The notes below the pieces were generated by a model. It saw only the letters and a program-made list of their open reading frames with translations. It was not told the DNA's origin and did no database searches. A stretch of DNA of 64,000 nt from Clostridiaceae bacterium Marseille-Q3526 (GTDB taxonomy: Bacteria > Bacillota > Clostridia > Lachnospirales > Lachnospiraceae). This document shows positions 6,782-15,700 of the stretch, in pieces. Position 1 is the stretch's first letter; every line of letters begins with the position of its first letter. The stretch lies in assembly GCA_018223375.1 (NCBI GenBank), contig JAGTTS010000004.1, positions 262,700 to 326,699 on the forward strand, read 5' to 3'. The translations under genes and the position numbers were made by a program.

Positions 6782-7860
6782 CAACTGAAAATGGCGTAAT
6801 AAAGCCAAAAGATGAAATACAGGAACTTTCTTTTGTGAGAGCTGATGAACTGGATTCTATGCAGCTAGAAAAGCCTTTTTTTCTCGTCAAAAAGATTCTT
6901 CCGGTTGGGTTGTGTATTGTTGCAAGTCCTCCTAAATATGGAAAAAGCTGGCTTGTGTTAGATATGTGTATATCAGTAGCCACAGGTACAAAATTTCTGG
7001 GATTTGAAACAAATAAGGCAGGCGTTCTTTATCTGGCACTTGAAGATAGCAATAACCGATTACAGGAGCGTATGAAAAAGGTTCTGAATGGACGGACGGC
7101 TCCTAGCGGTTTTGCTATGAGTATACATGCCGCTGATCTGGGGCATGGACTTATTGAGCAACTTACGAAATTTTTAGAGAAAAATCCAGAAACAAGATTG
7201 ATTGTAATTGATACATTTGCAAAAGTTCGAGCAGATATGCGAAGAGGAGAAAGTGCCTATACTGCTGATTATCGAGAAGCCGGACAGCTTAAAGCGTTTG
7301 CAGATGTTAATAAGATTTGTGTTGTGCTGGTTCATCATACAAAGAAAATGCGTGATATTTCCGATGTATTCGCCAATATTAATGGAACACAAGGCTTGAC
7401 TGGGGCGGCTGATACAATGATTGTTATGAATAAAGAAAGCCGGGAAGATGAAAATACAAAACTTTCTATTACTGGGCGAGATGTTGAAATGTTGGACTTT
7501 CAAATGAATTTTAATAAAGACTGCTGCAGATGGCATATTCTGGGAACTGCAGATGAAATGGAAGAACGAAAGGCATTGGAGGAATATAACAGTAATCCTT
7601 TAGTACAGACTATCCGAAAGATATTAATACAGAATAAAGACGGTTGGACAGGTGGAGCAACAGAGATTATAAATGCTAGCCGAATGTTAAAGACGCCAAT
7701 ATATGAGAAAGCCCAAAAAGTAGGGAAGAATATATTGAAATATCAGGATTTGCTTTTCCAACAAGATAATATCATGTATGAGCCAATTAACAATGGCAGT
7801 GGAGCAAAGAAACACAGATTTTATTATGGCTATAATCCGTTTACAGATGAAAGCCGTTGA
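6775..7860 (+). CDS. RepA-like hexameric helicase/ATPase
   Basis: The 361-residue protein has a RecA-like ATPase core with Walker A in ASPPKYGKSWLVLD (about residue 50), Walker B in RLIVIDTF (about 140) and a sensor-like VVLVHHTKK. This is the AAA_25/RepA group of replicative helicases used by plasmids, phages and PICIs. The C-terminal quarter (about 260-361) has the look of a winged helix for DNA binding. ATG 6775 is preferred over an upstream GTG because GGAGGTG lies eight bases ahead of it. An iteron cluster begins inside the last codons and continues downstream, which supports a replication initiator-helicase role. Confidence 0.85.
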   Translation: MVTTENGVIKPKDEIQELSFVRADELDSMQLEKPFFLVKKILPVGLCIVASPPKYGKSWLVLDMCISVATGTKFLGFETNKAGVLYLALEDSNNRLQERMKKVLNGRTAPSGFAMSIHAADLGHGLIEQLTKFLEKNPETRLIVIDTFAKVRADMRRGESAYTADYREAGQLKAFADVNKICVVLVHHTKKMRDISDVFANINGTQGLTGAADTMIVMNKESREDENTKLSITGRDVEMLDFQMNFNKDCCRWHILGTADEMEERKALEEYNSNPLVQTIRKILIQNKDGWTGGATEIINASRMLKTPIYEKAQKVGKNILKYQDLLFQQDNIMYEPINNGSGAKKHRFYYGYNPFTDESR

Positions 7861-7969
7861 AGCCGTTGATAACCGTTGACAAGCGTTGAATATCCGAAAT
7901 TTTCTCTTACCTATAAAATAACCGTTGATAGTATTGATAACCGTTGATGCTATCAACGATAATCAACGG
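7853..7969. repeat. Iteron cluster, probable replication origin
   Basis: The motif (A/G)CCGTTGA(T/A) occurs at 7853, 7862, 7872, 7921 and 7940, with a variant GCGTTGAA at 7883 and two inverted copies at about 7952 and 7961. Spacing is about 9-11 bp in the first block and 19 bp in the second, with an AT-rich stretch (7891-7920) between. The first copy includes the stop codon of the RepA-like gene. Iterons directly downstream of a rep gene are typical of plasmid and PICI origins. Confidence 0.75.
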
Positions 7970-8165
7970 AATCAATGGTACATATATACCAACAATATGT
8001 GATAGACAAAGATTCTCTCTAAGGGAGGTTTTTCGTGAGGGAGTAAGCGCAGCCCGCATAAAATAAGGGTTTTTACCTTATTCCCTCAAGTTTCTGTACA
8101 CTCTATGAAGGTGGAGGAGTAAGTAAGAAGTGAGGAAGTAAGAAATACGCATAAAAACAGGGCAA

Positions 8166-8248
8166 TGTGCATTTTGTGCATTCTATTTGTAATTTGCCTA
8201 TAAGGAGTGAACTGTAAAAAATAACATAGAAAATGCACATTTTGCACA
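8166..8248. repeat. Inverted TGTGCATTTTGTGCATT repeat
   Basis: TGTGCATTTTGTGCATT (8166-8182) is mirrored at 8232-8248 with three changes in the A/T-only centre. Each arm is itself a tandem of TGTGCAT-like units. They flank a 49-bp AT-rich stretch upstream of the next gene. They could be regulator sites or part of the origin. The rest of 7970-8310 holds a hairpin of ATAAGGG/CCTTAT around 8065-8083 and no convincing gene. Confidence 0.45.
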
Positions 8249-8310
8249 AATGCTGTAAAATCAAGGGTTTGCGGGCTTACCTGGCCCGGTAAATGAAAGG
8301 AAGATGTAGC

Positions 8311-8526
8311 ATGGATTTTAAGAAACAATATTTCAGCCAGTGGGGAGAAGCCTGGAACTTCCACAAAAAGTGGTGTAATAATTCCGGCTCTGAACAGGAA
8401 TGGGATGCAATCGTTCAGGAAGCAAGAGAGCTTATGAATCAATCAAAGTTTTTAAAGTCCCTGACTCTGGCGGTCATCAATGAGCTTGAAAAAAATGATA
8501 AGGAAAGAAGGTGCTTAAATGGATGA
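8311..8526 (+). CDS. Unknown small element protein (71 aa)
   Basis: The 71-residue protein begins MDFKKQYFSQWGEAWNFHKK and is helical, with a tryptophan-rich first half. ATG 8311 is chosen because GAAAGGAAG lies seven bases upstream; an ATG at 8293 lacks a site. Its last codons overlap the next small gene. No function is recognised. Confidence 0.65.
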   Translation: MDFKKQYFSQWGEAWNFHKKWCNNSGSEQEWDAIVQEARELMNQSKFLKSLTLAVINELEKNDKERRCLNG

Positions 8527-8683
8527 ACTTCCGAGATGGAATAAGCTTATTAATGAATTGAAGGACAGGCCAGATAAGGAAGGGGATGGGGGCAACCTTC
8601 GCGAGCAACTTAACATTATAAAACGGAATGGAAAAAATAAGGGTTTTTCACAGAAAGAGAGGTTAAAAGATGGCAAGGCCTAA
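8519..8683 (+). CDS. Unknown small basic element protein (54 aa)
   Basis: The frame overlaps its neighbours at both ends (8 bp before, 14 bp after), an arrangement of translational coupling. It begins MDELPRWNKLINELKDRPDK and ends in a basic, glycine-rich tail. AAGAAGG upstream of the ATG could serve as ribosome site. No domain is recognised. Confidence 0.5.
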   Translation: MDELPRWNKLINELKDRPDKEGDGGNLREQLNIIKRNGKNKGFSQKERLKDGKA

Positions 8684-9185
8684 TAATTTCCCGACCGGAC
8701 AACTGAATGAAGTTCCGGCCGAATTCATGAAAAGCACAGTCGTCTCATTGCGGCAGCTGTATGACAAAGGTAAGCCAGAGACGGATAAAGAGGTAGAAGA
8801 GCGCATTGACGAATATTTCCAGTTTTGCGAAGATTCGTCAATTCGCCCAGGGATTGAGTCTTTATCGGTGGCTCTGTCAGTCACCAGAACAACGCTCTGG
8901 AACTGGGAGCAGGGAATCGGATGCTCTACCAGAAGACAAGAGCTGATCTCGAAAGCAAAAGCTTTTATCACGGCCTTTTTAGAGCAGTTAATGCTTTCTA
9001 ATAAGATTTACCCAGGTTCGGGATGCTTTTTCTTCAAAAATTGGGCTGGCTATCGTGATGCGGTAAGCTTGGAAGCTCAGGAGCGCACCACAATGGTTCC
9101 TCATCAGAGCCGGGAGGAAATAGCTTCTCGTCACGCTGCCTACATAGATGCGCCAGAGCCTGAGAAGCCAGATTTGGATTTCTGA
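8670..9185 (+). CDS. Phage small-terminase-like DNA-binding protein
   Basis: The 171-residue protein has a central helix-turn-helix (about residues 70-95: SLSVALSVTRTTLWNWEQG) and a C-terminal part with SGCFFFKNWAGYRD. That layout resembles small-terminase/gp3-type DNA-packaging proteins of Firmicutes phages, which bind the packaging site and bring in the large terminase. No large terminase gene is in the element. PICIs typically carry their own TerS to redirect a helper's packaging motor, so the context fits. The family call is from memory of pattern; a plain HTH regulator is the alternative. Confidence 0.6.
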   Translation: MARPNNFPTGQLNEVPAEFMKSTVVSLRQLYDKGKPETDKEVEERIDEYFQFCEDSSIRPGIESLSVALSVTRTTLWNWEQGIGCSTRRQELISKAKAFITAFLEQLMLSNKIYPGSGCFFFKNWAGYRDAVSLEAQERTTMVPHQSREEIASRHAAYIDAPEPEKPDLDF

Positions 9186-9228
9186 TAAAGCTTCTGTCCT
9201 TATCTGGCGGAAGTGTCTTTTTGAGATA

Positions 9229-9345
9229 AGTTCGTATAATACATAAAATACGAACTAATTTTTCTAGTGTTTACAAGGGTTTGAGAAAATCAATGCACAA
9301 AATACGAACTTTATTATTGTAAAATACGAACTTTTGTGATAGAAT
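9229..9345. promoter_or_regulatory. Recombinase-type repeat cluster and promoter
   Basis: AGTTCGTAT (9229-9237) and ATACGAACT (9248-9256) are a perfect 9-bp inverted repeat around a 10-bp spacer, the form of a tyrosine-recombinase core site. Two further ATACGAACTT copies follow at 9302 and 9324, 22 bp apart. The last copy lies between TTGTAA (9317-9322) and TAGAAT (9340-9345), a 17-bp-spaced promoter for the recombinase gene at 9372. Confidence 0.6.
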
Positions 9346-9371
9346 TGGTATCAAGACGGGAGGTTGATACC

Positions 9372-9935
9372 ATGAATAAAAAGACATTAGCACTGACAGA
9401 AGAGCAATATAAGGAAATCATAGACACGATTAGAACAGGCTTCTTGAGCTCGAGGCCGAATCAGAGAATCGCGACCGCTTTAGTACTGGAGGCTAATCTG
9501 GGACTGAGGATCAGCGACATACTGCAGCTTAGGTTGAAGGACATTGTAAAGGACGGCGAGAGGTATAGGCTGGACATAGTGGAACAAAAGACAGGAAAGT
9601 CACGGACTTTCACAGTTCCAGTGGAAATATATCAGTATATCCAGCAATACTGTATAGATGCTGAAATCAAAAGCAATGAGGCAATATTCCCGATATCAGA
9701 GCGAGCTGTGCAGAAGCATCTGAAGGCTGTATGTGACTATCTGGGATATGAGGGGATATCAACCCATAGCTTCCGGAAGTTCTTCGCCACCAACATTTAT
9801 CGGGACAGTAACTACAATATCGCGTTGGTACAGACTCTACTGCAGCACAGTTCAGCAGCCATTACTCAGAGGTATCTGGGAATCGGCTCCGCAGAGCTTG
9901 AGCAAGCTATACAGAAGAACATTAATCTACTTTAA
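9372..9935 (+). CDS. Minimal tyrosine recombinase (second recombinase of the element)
   Basis: The 187-residue protein consists only of the catalytic domain of tyrosine recombinases. It has Arg in LGLRISDIL, Lys in EQKTGKSR, HSFR, His in LLQHSS and the nucleophile in ITQRYLG. The N-terminal arm- and core-binding domains of ordinary integrases are missing. ATG 9372 follows GGGAGG at nine bases. Inverted and direct ATACGAAC repeats upstream are its probable sites, one of them inside its own promoter. It lies far from either att site, so a role other than integration (dimer resolution, DNA inversion or transcriptional control) is likely. A terminator follows. Confidence 0.8.
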   Translation: MNKKTLALTEEQYKEIIDTIRTGFLSSRPNQRIATALVLEANLGLRISDILQLRLKDIVKDGERYRLDIVEQKTGKSRTFTVPVEIYQYIQQYCIDAEIKSNEAIFPISERAVQKHLKAVCDYLGYEGISTHSFRKFFATNIYRDSNYNIALVQTLLQHSSAAITQRYLGIGSAELEQAIQKNINLL

Positions 9936-9959
9936 CGAAAGAAAGACATGTGCTTTAAG

Positions 9960-9992
9960 AAGGACTATCTATTGCGGATCAGTCCTTTTTTT
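9960..9992 (+). terminator. Rho-independent terminator after recombinase gene
   Basis: AAGGACT (9960-9966) pairs with AGTCCTT (9981-9987), followed by a run of T, 25 bp after the recombinase stop codon. Confidence 0.85.
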
Positions 9993-10060
9993 GCCCCCCT
10001 AGGTAGGGGTCTTGTGGGTAGTTATATGCTGCCGGGGTAACGCCCGTAAGCGACCGGGGA
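9993..10060. other. GC-rich inverted-repeat stretch, candidate packaging site
   Basis: A non-coding GC-rich stretch lies between a terminator and the next gene block. It contains CCCCTA-GG-TAGGGG and, 25 bp on, GGGGTAACGCCCGTAAGCG with a following CCGGGG. Such GC-rich dyads near terS are seen at cos sites of Gram-positive phages, and cos-type PICIs carry one. No direct proof is in the sequence; a plain regulatory region is equally possible. Confidence 0.25.
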
Positions 10061-10142
10061 GAATAAAAGGCCCTCAAAAATTCCGAAATTTATAAAAAAG
10101 GCACTTTAACAAGTGTGCCTATAAGTACGGAGGTGACTATAG

Positions 10143-10289
10143 ATGAAAGAAGTGCGGGAATCTCCCAAGACTCTTGAAGAGTTTGAGGAGCTGTCATGGC
10201 CAGAGAAGCATCAATTGAAGGAGGATGACCCAGGAGCTTATTGGTCGTTTATCTGGCAAATTAAGAATGAAGAAAGTGAGGACGATTAA
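10143..10289 (+). CDS. Unknown acidic small protein (48 aa)
   Basis: ATG 10143 follows ACGGAGGTG at nine bases. The 48-residue acidic peptide begins MKEVRESPKTLEEFEELSWP and ends NEESEDD. It is the first gene of a tightly packed block (10143-11640). No family is recognised. Confidence 0.6.
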   Translation: MKEVRESPKTLEEFEELSWPEKHQLKEDDPGAYWSFIWQIKNEESEDD

Positions 10290-10290
10290 C

Positions 10291-10515
10291 ATGGGTTGGA
10301 AGTATGGACGGGATGAAGGCTTGTTATCAGACGGGGCCGTAGGTGAAGCTATTGACACGTTTTTGAGGTTTAATTCCCTTATGGCTTTGGCAAGTGAAGA
10401 TTGTGGCAGTAAGGAAGATATGGCTTGTGCAGCGGCTTTTCTTGAAATGTGCAAGCAGAAAATCAATGTTGAACTGGATAGGACAATTCAAGCGATGAAA
10501 GAGAGGGCGAAATAA
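10291..10515 (+). CDS. Unknown small helical protein (74 aa)
   Basis: The 74-residue protein begins MGWKYGRDEGLLSDGAVGEA. The start at 10291 is one base after the previous stop codon and uses a GTGAGG site; the upstream ATG at 10225 would overlap the previous gene by 65 bp. It is mostly helical, with KEDMACAAAFLEMCKQKI. Function unknown. Confidence 0.6.
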   Translation: MGWKYGRDEGLLSDGAVGEAIDTFLRFNSLMALASEDCGSKEDMACAAAFLEMCKQKINVELDRTIQAMKERAK

Positions 10516-10517
10516 TT

Positions 10518-10757
10518 ATGTTATCAGATTTTGAGCTTCAGCGACTTAGAGCGGAGAAGAAAAGACAGGAGCAGGCGAAATCCCCAGCGGTTGAGGTGGC
10601 TATGCGTTTATCTGGCGGGAAGCCTACAGAGAAACAATTAAGGAAATCACTTTCCCCGTTTATTGATGGCACAGAGCCGCCAGAGATTGTGACAGCAACT
10701 AACGCTGATCCGGTTCGGGAAACACTAAAAGCCGGCGGATATATTATGGAGGATTAA
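10518..10757 (+). CDS. Unknown small basic protein (79 aa)
   Basis: The 79-residue protein starts two bases after the previous stop codon. It has a charged N-terminal helix (FELQRLRAEKKRQEQAK) and a loose C-terminus. Its packing suggests translational coupling with the genes on either side. No domain is recognised. Confidence 0.6.
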   Translation: MLSDFELQRLRAEKKRQEQAKSPAVEVAMRLSGGKPTEKQLRKSLSPFIDGTEPPEIVTATNADPVRETLKAGGYIMED

Positions 10758-10761
10758 AAAA

Positions 10762-11640
10762 ATGACGGGATTCGGACAAATTAAGGCAGTAGTAACAGAG
10801 TATCAGGAAAAGGCGGATAGACATTTTCGGGACTATTCAAAGAGAATAGAGCGTGCCCGGCAGAGATACAGCGATGAAGCATTCCGGGAGGAAAGCCGTA
10901 AGATTTGGATCGATGTAGGAAGTAAAGTTGATGTCGCGCGGGGAATCGCAAAGAATGAAATTGATTTAATCGTTGAGGATATCGAAAAAGACTTTCGGAA
11001 GTGGTTGGTTAAACCACTTGACGGAAATCTGATCCAGACACTGAATTGCATCAGGAATTTTGAAATTCATTTGGGCATTGAGGAGCTGAGGGTTCTGGAA
11101 GAAGAAACGAAAAACAGCTTTTTCGGATCCCGTATCTTCTCGGAAATCGCGAAAGAAAATGGCTACTATGTCAAGACTCCAGACTCCAAGACTTTCATGA
11201 GTGCATTGAAGCGCGTTCATGATAATGCAGTAACCGCTGTAACCGCTTATGCTGGCCACTATCCGGATTTAATTGGAAAAGATCTTTTAGAGGAAGATAA
11301 GCCTGTGTATGCCCTGGTAATGGCTTCAAACTTTTTGACAAAAAATGATTCGATCAAAGAAGCTGAGGAGCTTTGGGGAATCTCCGATATTCCACGGGAA
11401 TTCAAGTTGTCAAAAGAAGAAGAAAAAAGAATTTACGATCTAATCGGCAATATCGAAAACGAAACGGAAAAACAGGAAAGAATTAAGCAGCTTTCAAGCG
11501 TGGAGCCGGATTTCATGGACAAGCTGGCTTTGATGGATGGAGAATATAAGGAAGCAGTTGAGGGCTACCTCGACACTGGCCGACTTGACTATGTGTATGA
11601 GGACAGTTCAGAGCAGAACATAAAAGGATACGGGAGATAA
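10762..11640 (+). CDS. Unknown helical phage-type protein (292 aa)
   Basis: The 292-residue, mainly helical protein has a basic coiled coil at about residues 10-45 (RHFRDYSKRIERARQRYSDE) and an acidic C-terminal third. There is no signal peptide or membrane span. It ends the block and is followed by a strong terminator. It lies where phages place head or packaging accessory genes, but nothing identifies it as scaffold, portal or capsid. Confidence 0.65.
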   Translation: MTGFGQIKAVVTEYQEKADRHFRDYSKRIERARQRYSDEAFREESRKIWIDVGSKVDVARGIAKNEIDLIVEDIEKDFRKWLVKPLDGNLIQTLNCIRNFEIHLGIEELRVLEEETKNSFFGSRIFSEIAKENGYYVKTPDSKTFMSALKRVHDNAVTAVTAYAGHYPDLIGKDLLEEDKPVYALVMASNFLTKNDSIKEAEELWGISDIPREFKLSKEEEKRIYDLIGNIENETEKQERIKQLSSVEPDFMDKLALMDGEYKEAVEGYLDTGRLDYVYEDSSEQNIKGYGR

Positions 11641-11656
11641 AGAAAAAATGAATTTA

Positions 11657-11683
11657 GGGTGGATTCCTACCTCCACCCTTTTT
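11657..11683 (+). terminator. Rho-independent terminator
   Basis: GGGTGGA (11657-11663) pairs with TCCACCC (11672-11678), followed by T5. It ends the 10143-11640 block. Confidence 0.9.
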
Positions 11684-11725
11684 CCCCAAATTAAAGGAAA
11701 AAACATGGAAAGGAAACAATAAATA

Positions 11726-11971
11726 ATGGAGAATCAGAGATATAAAGTCATCGGAATCAGCAGCTATGAGGGAGCAAGCAGAACCGGGCAGAGATATACG
11801 CTTTACACATTAGAGCTTGATGTTGACGGGCAGAAAACAAAAGTAAAAACTTTTGAGAAAAATGCACAGATTGGAGACTTTGTCTCAGTTGGCGTAGGAC
11901 TTAGAAGAACTCTATATGGCAATGAGCTGACAGCAGTCATCACTGGAGTTCATCCAGCTTCAGAAAAATAA
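11726..11971 (+). CDS. Unknown small beta-rich protein (81 aa)
   Basis: The 81-residue protein alternates polar and hydrophobic residues through its length (RYTLYTLELDVDGQKTKVKTF), suggesting one small beta-barrel such as an OB-type fold. AAGGAAAC is upstream. A single-strand DNA binding role would fit an OB fold but is only a guess. It stands alone between a terminator and a 170-bp AT-rich gap. Confidence 0.55.
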   Translation: MENQRYKVIGISSYEGASRTGQRYTLYTLELDVDGQKTKVKTFEKNAQIGDFVSVGVGLRRTLYGNELTAVITGVHPASEK

Positions 11972-12139
11972 AAACCGCCAACCACTATAAGAAGTTGACG
12001 GCTAGAGCTAGAAAGGTTTGAATGAAAGTAGATTGTTCTCAATTTCTTTATTCATATCCTAATTATATCATATTTGACTGACAATAGGCAATAATTGGTT
12101 TTTTATTATAAAAACAAAAAATAAAAAAGGAGAACTGTA

Positions 12140-12307
12140 ATGCTTTTATTCAAGTTAATTCACATACTTACTTCCTTATTTGTGTTATTTGCTGCGGGTG
12201 CTTTCGCTTATCAGGCGGCACATAATTCTGAGGAAGTTTCTGATAGGAATGGAAATGCTCTTTGTAGCGTCATGATGTTATTGGCGCTTTTTTTCATGTG
12301 GAGGTAG
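12140..12307 (+). CDS. Small membrane protein (55 aa)
   Basis: The 55-residue product has two hydrophobic segments, about residues 4-24 (ILTSLFVLFAAGAFAYQAA) and 42-54 (CSVMMLLALFFMW), joined by a short charged loop. AAAGGAGAAC lies six bases upstream of the ATG. Two-span proteins of this size in phages may be holins or membrane accessory proteins; no lysin gene is nearby, so a lysis role is unsupported. Confidence 0.6.
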   Translation: MLLFKLIHILTSLFVLFAAGAFAYQAAHNSEEVSDRNGNALCSVMMLLALFFMWR

Positions 12308-12311
12308 CGGG

Positions 12312-12704
12312 ATGAATGCGTTTCAATTGAAAAAATTTAGAAATCAATATCATAAGCAGTCAGAGCATATTTTCAGCTTTGATTTCCGAAAAACCCCGCC
12401 AGAGCTTAGACGAATGGTTTCAGACGTTGAATTTCAGGTGTTTTTAAATCTTCCTTACAGTCGGACGGACGAGGGGCAGATATTAGTCAACGAATCTGCG
12501 CCGGAGTGGAATCTCCTGAAGGATTTTCTGGTAGCTTTGGATCGTTTGCCGGATTCACTGCTTTTAGATCTCTATAAGGTAGAGACGAAAAGAGGGACCG
12601 GCGGGCTTGATGACATGGAAGATTGTCCAGATGATGAAAAGGCGAGAAGAATCATCTTTGAGCTGCTTCCGGAAGTCATCTGGGCGCATAGAGTAAAAGG
12701 TTAA
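12312..12704 (+). CDS. Unknown phage-type protein upstream of the tape measure (130 aa)
   Basis: The 130-residue acidic protein starts four bases after the previous gene. In long-tailed phages the gene just before the tape-measure gene encodes a tail assembly chaperone, so that is the first hypothesis from position. I see no slippery heptamer and no overlapping second frame, so the classical frameshifted chaperone pair is not apparent. A GC-rich hairpin (GGCCTCGC/GCGGGGCC, 12717-12739) lies between it and the tape-measure gene. Confidence 0.6.
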   Translation: MNAFQLKKFRNQYHKQSEHIFSFDFRKTPPELRRMVSDVEFQVFLNLPYSRTDEGQILVNESAPEWNLLKDFLVALDRLPDSLLLDLYKVETKRGTGGLDDMEDCPDDEKARRIIFELLPEVIWAHRVKG

Positions 12705-12766
12705 TTGATTGCTTGGCCTCGCGACTAGAGCGGGGCCATTATCCTCAAAAAGTTAGGAGGTAGAAA

Positions 12767-15700
12767 ATGGCAGATAATACAATCGACTCTTTGGTGTTAG
12801 AAATCAGTGCCAATTCAAAGGGGGCAGAGGCTTCCTTAAACAAATTAACAGATTCGCTTGCTAAATTACAGCGGCGGCTGGGCGGATTCAAGGGATTCGA
12901 CAATGTGTGTGCCGGAATGGAGAGGCTTGGCAAGGCTTCGAGAACACTGAATCCGGAAAAACTGAATGGATATTCTTCCGCCCTTGGGAGCTTTGCCGAG
13001 GCTGCATCCAAGCTGTCCGAGATGAAGCCAACGGACGTAAACCGGGCTGTCAAATCACTGGAGAAGCTTGGACACATCAACCTGGACGGAATAGCGCGCC
13101 AGATAAACGCGCTGAAGGGTGTAGACACAGCTGCCCTAAATCATTTAGGAACCGCTTTTCAAGGCTTTACAGCTTCCCTGGCTGGCTCTGAAAAGGTAAC
13201 TGCAGGAACGTCTAAACTATTCACTTCTCTGTCCCAGATGAGCGCATCAGCCGACAATATGGCCGTTGTTCAGAGCAGTTTACCGGGGCTATCGGTGGAA
13301 ATACGAAAATTCATCGACACAATGGCTGCAGCTCCTGCCGTATCAGCTGCAGCTGTTTCACTTGTTACAGCTCTGTCTGGCATGGCTTCAGCCGGAAACA
13401 AAATCCAGCAGACAGTATCGTCTCTTCCTGGCCTGACTGCCGGGATCCAATCATTCATTCAATCGCTTTCAAGTGCGCCGAAGTTAAATAATAACGTGGT
13501 AAGGGTTGTAGAATCCTTGGCAAAAATAGCTCCGGCAGGTGCGAAAGCTGGTTCTGCAGCCCGAAATCTCCAGAAAAATATCCAGTCTTTATCTGGAAGC
13601 ATGGCAGGATTGGAGAAAAACTCCAGAAGGGGCTTATTGGGAATTAAGAACTTCGGGGGTCAGATCCTTTCTCTGGCTGGGCTTGCCGGCGGAATTTATG
13701 GACTTATTACAGGAATTAAGAACGCTATCAATTATTCTTCGGACCTGGCAGAAGCCCAGAACGTAGTAGAACAGGGGTTTGGAAGTCTTTCCTATATGGC
13801 GGATGACTTTGCCTCTAATTCGGTTCAGGCGTTTGGAATGTCAGCTCTGTCAGCTAAAAAGATGTCTGGCCAATTTGCGGCAATGGGGCGTTCTCTGGGA
13901 GTAGTTCCGGAGCGGGCGGCTGAGATGTCCTTAAGCTTGACTGGATTAGCTGGTGATTTAGCTTCTTTCTGGAACGTGAGCCATGATGTGGCGCAAACAG
14001 CCCTTGAGTCTGTGTTTACCGGCGAAACGGAGAGCCTGAAAAAGTTCGCGGTCGTGATGACTCAGGCGAACTTACAGCAGTTTGCCTATTCAAAGGGAAT
14101 TAATAAGAGTGTGTCCGCCATGACTCAGGCGGAACAGGCACAGCTTCGATATGCCTATGTTATGGAAGCTACTGCGGCCGCGCATGGTGATTTCAGCCGT
14201 ACTTCGAACGAATGGGCGGGGCAGACAAGGATTCTTGCGGGTCAATTTCAGAATCTGGCTGGAATTATTGGCGGAGGGCTTAAGGCGGCATTCCTTCCAG
14301 TTATCACAGTGATTAACGCTTTAATGGCGAAAATCATTAGCCTGGCCAACCTGATTTCTTCTTTCATTGGGAAGCTGTTCGGGGTTAAGCCACAGGCTGC
14401 CAGTGCAGGAGCCGGACTGTCTGAAATGGCAGAATCTGCTGGAAGCCTAGGGAATAACATAGATGCTGCAGCCGGAGGAATCGGAGAAATAGGAGATGCG
14501 GCGAAGAAATCCCAGAAAAGTCTGAACGGTTTCATTGCTGGCTGGCATGAAGTCAATAATATGACATCGAATGAAGGCGCGGGCGGATCCGGCGGAGGCG
14601 GAGGGGCTGGTTCGCTTCCTGATATGGCTTTGCCGGAGAAGTACGAGCTGGACATCACGGCAGAAGACGAGGCCTCCCCTGTAATAGAAGACATCCGCAA
14701 GCGTCTGTTAGAGCTTTCGTCTCTTTTCTCGAAAGGTTTCCGGGTGGGACTGGGTGATATGTCCGTGTTTGATTCAATCCGCCAGAATATTCAAAGTATC
14801 AGGGCAAGCTTTGAGGAAATCTTTAGCGATGGAAGAGTAGCAACTGCGTTCAACCATATGCTGGATGCTTTGGCTTATAATGCCGGAGCAAAAGTTGGTA
14901 GCTTTGTATCGGTAGGTTCTACCATTGTCGACAATATCACAGGAGGAATTTCCTTATATCTGGGAAAATCGAAAGAAAATATCCAGAGCTGGCTCATTTC
15001 CATGTTTGATATCACGGCACAGTCTGATACGATCTTGACGAATTTCCAGATGGCTCTAGCAGACATCTTCACTGTGTTTCGTTCCGAACCGGCAAAGCAG
15101 ATCACGGCAGACATTATTCAGGTGTTCGCTGACGGATTCATGGGTGCCACAGAACTGGCTGGAAGGCTGGGAACAAGCATCCTGGATATGATTCTTACAC
15201 CAATCACGGAAAATTCTTCGGGATTTAAAGAGGCTTTATCTAACACTCTGGGACCGATATCAGAGGTTCTGACAGCTCTGGCGAATTCTTTTAGCCAAAC
15301 GTGGAGCGAAATCAATCAGATGTATAAGAAGCATATAGCTCCTATGTTTTCCTCGATTCGTGATGGCTTGTCCGAAGTGATAGAGACACTGCTAAGCGGA
15401 TATAATACATATTTTGCGCCTGTGCTGGATTCTCTGGCGGGAAAGTTCTCGGAAGTCTGGGGGGACCATATTCAGCCGCTGCTCAGTAGCTTTATTGATT
15501 TATTTGGCGAAGTAGCGACTTTCATAGAGAACGTCTGGAAAAGCGTCTTTCAGCCTCTTCTTAACTGGGTTGTGGATAAGATTTTCCCTGTGATTTCTCC
15601 GGTGCTGGAAGGAATAGGAACGCTTGTGCTGACTGTGTTTGCCGGAATCGCTGACACTCTGAATGGTTTTATTACTGTCGCTACAGGCGTGATAGGATTC

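Noticed and set aside
7853..7969. CCGTTGA repeats as CRISPR
   Set aside because: Too short and too closely spaced; position after a rep gene fits iterons.
9229..9345. ATACGAACT repeats as a short CRISPR array
   Set aside because: Units are only about 10 bp, spacing is irregular, one copy is inverted, and no cas gene is near.
12705..12766. Programmed frameshift joining the 130-residue gene to a tail-chaperone extension
   Set aside because: A hairpin is present, but no slippery heptamer and no overlapping open frame were seen.
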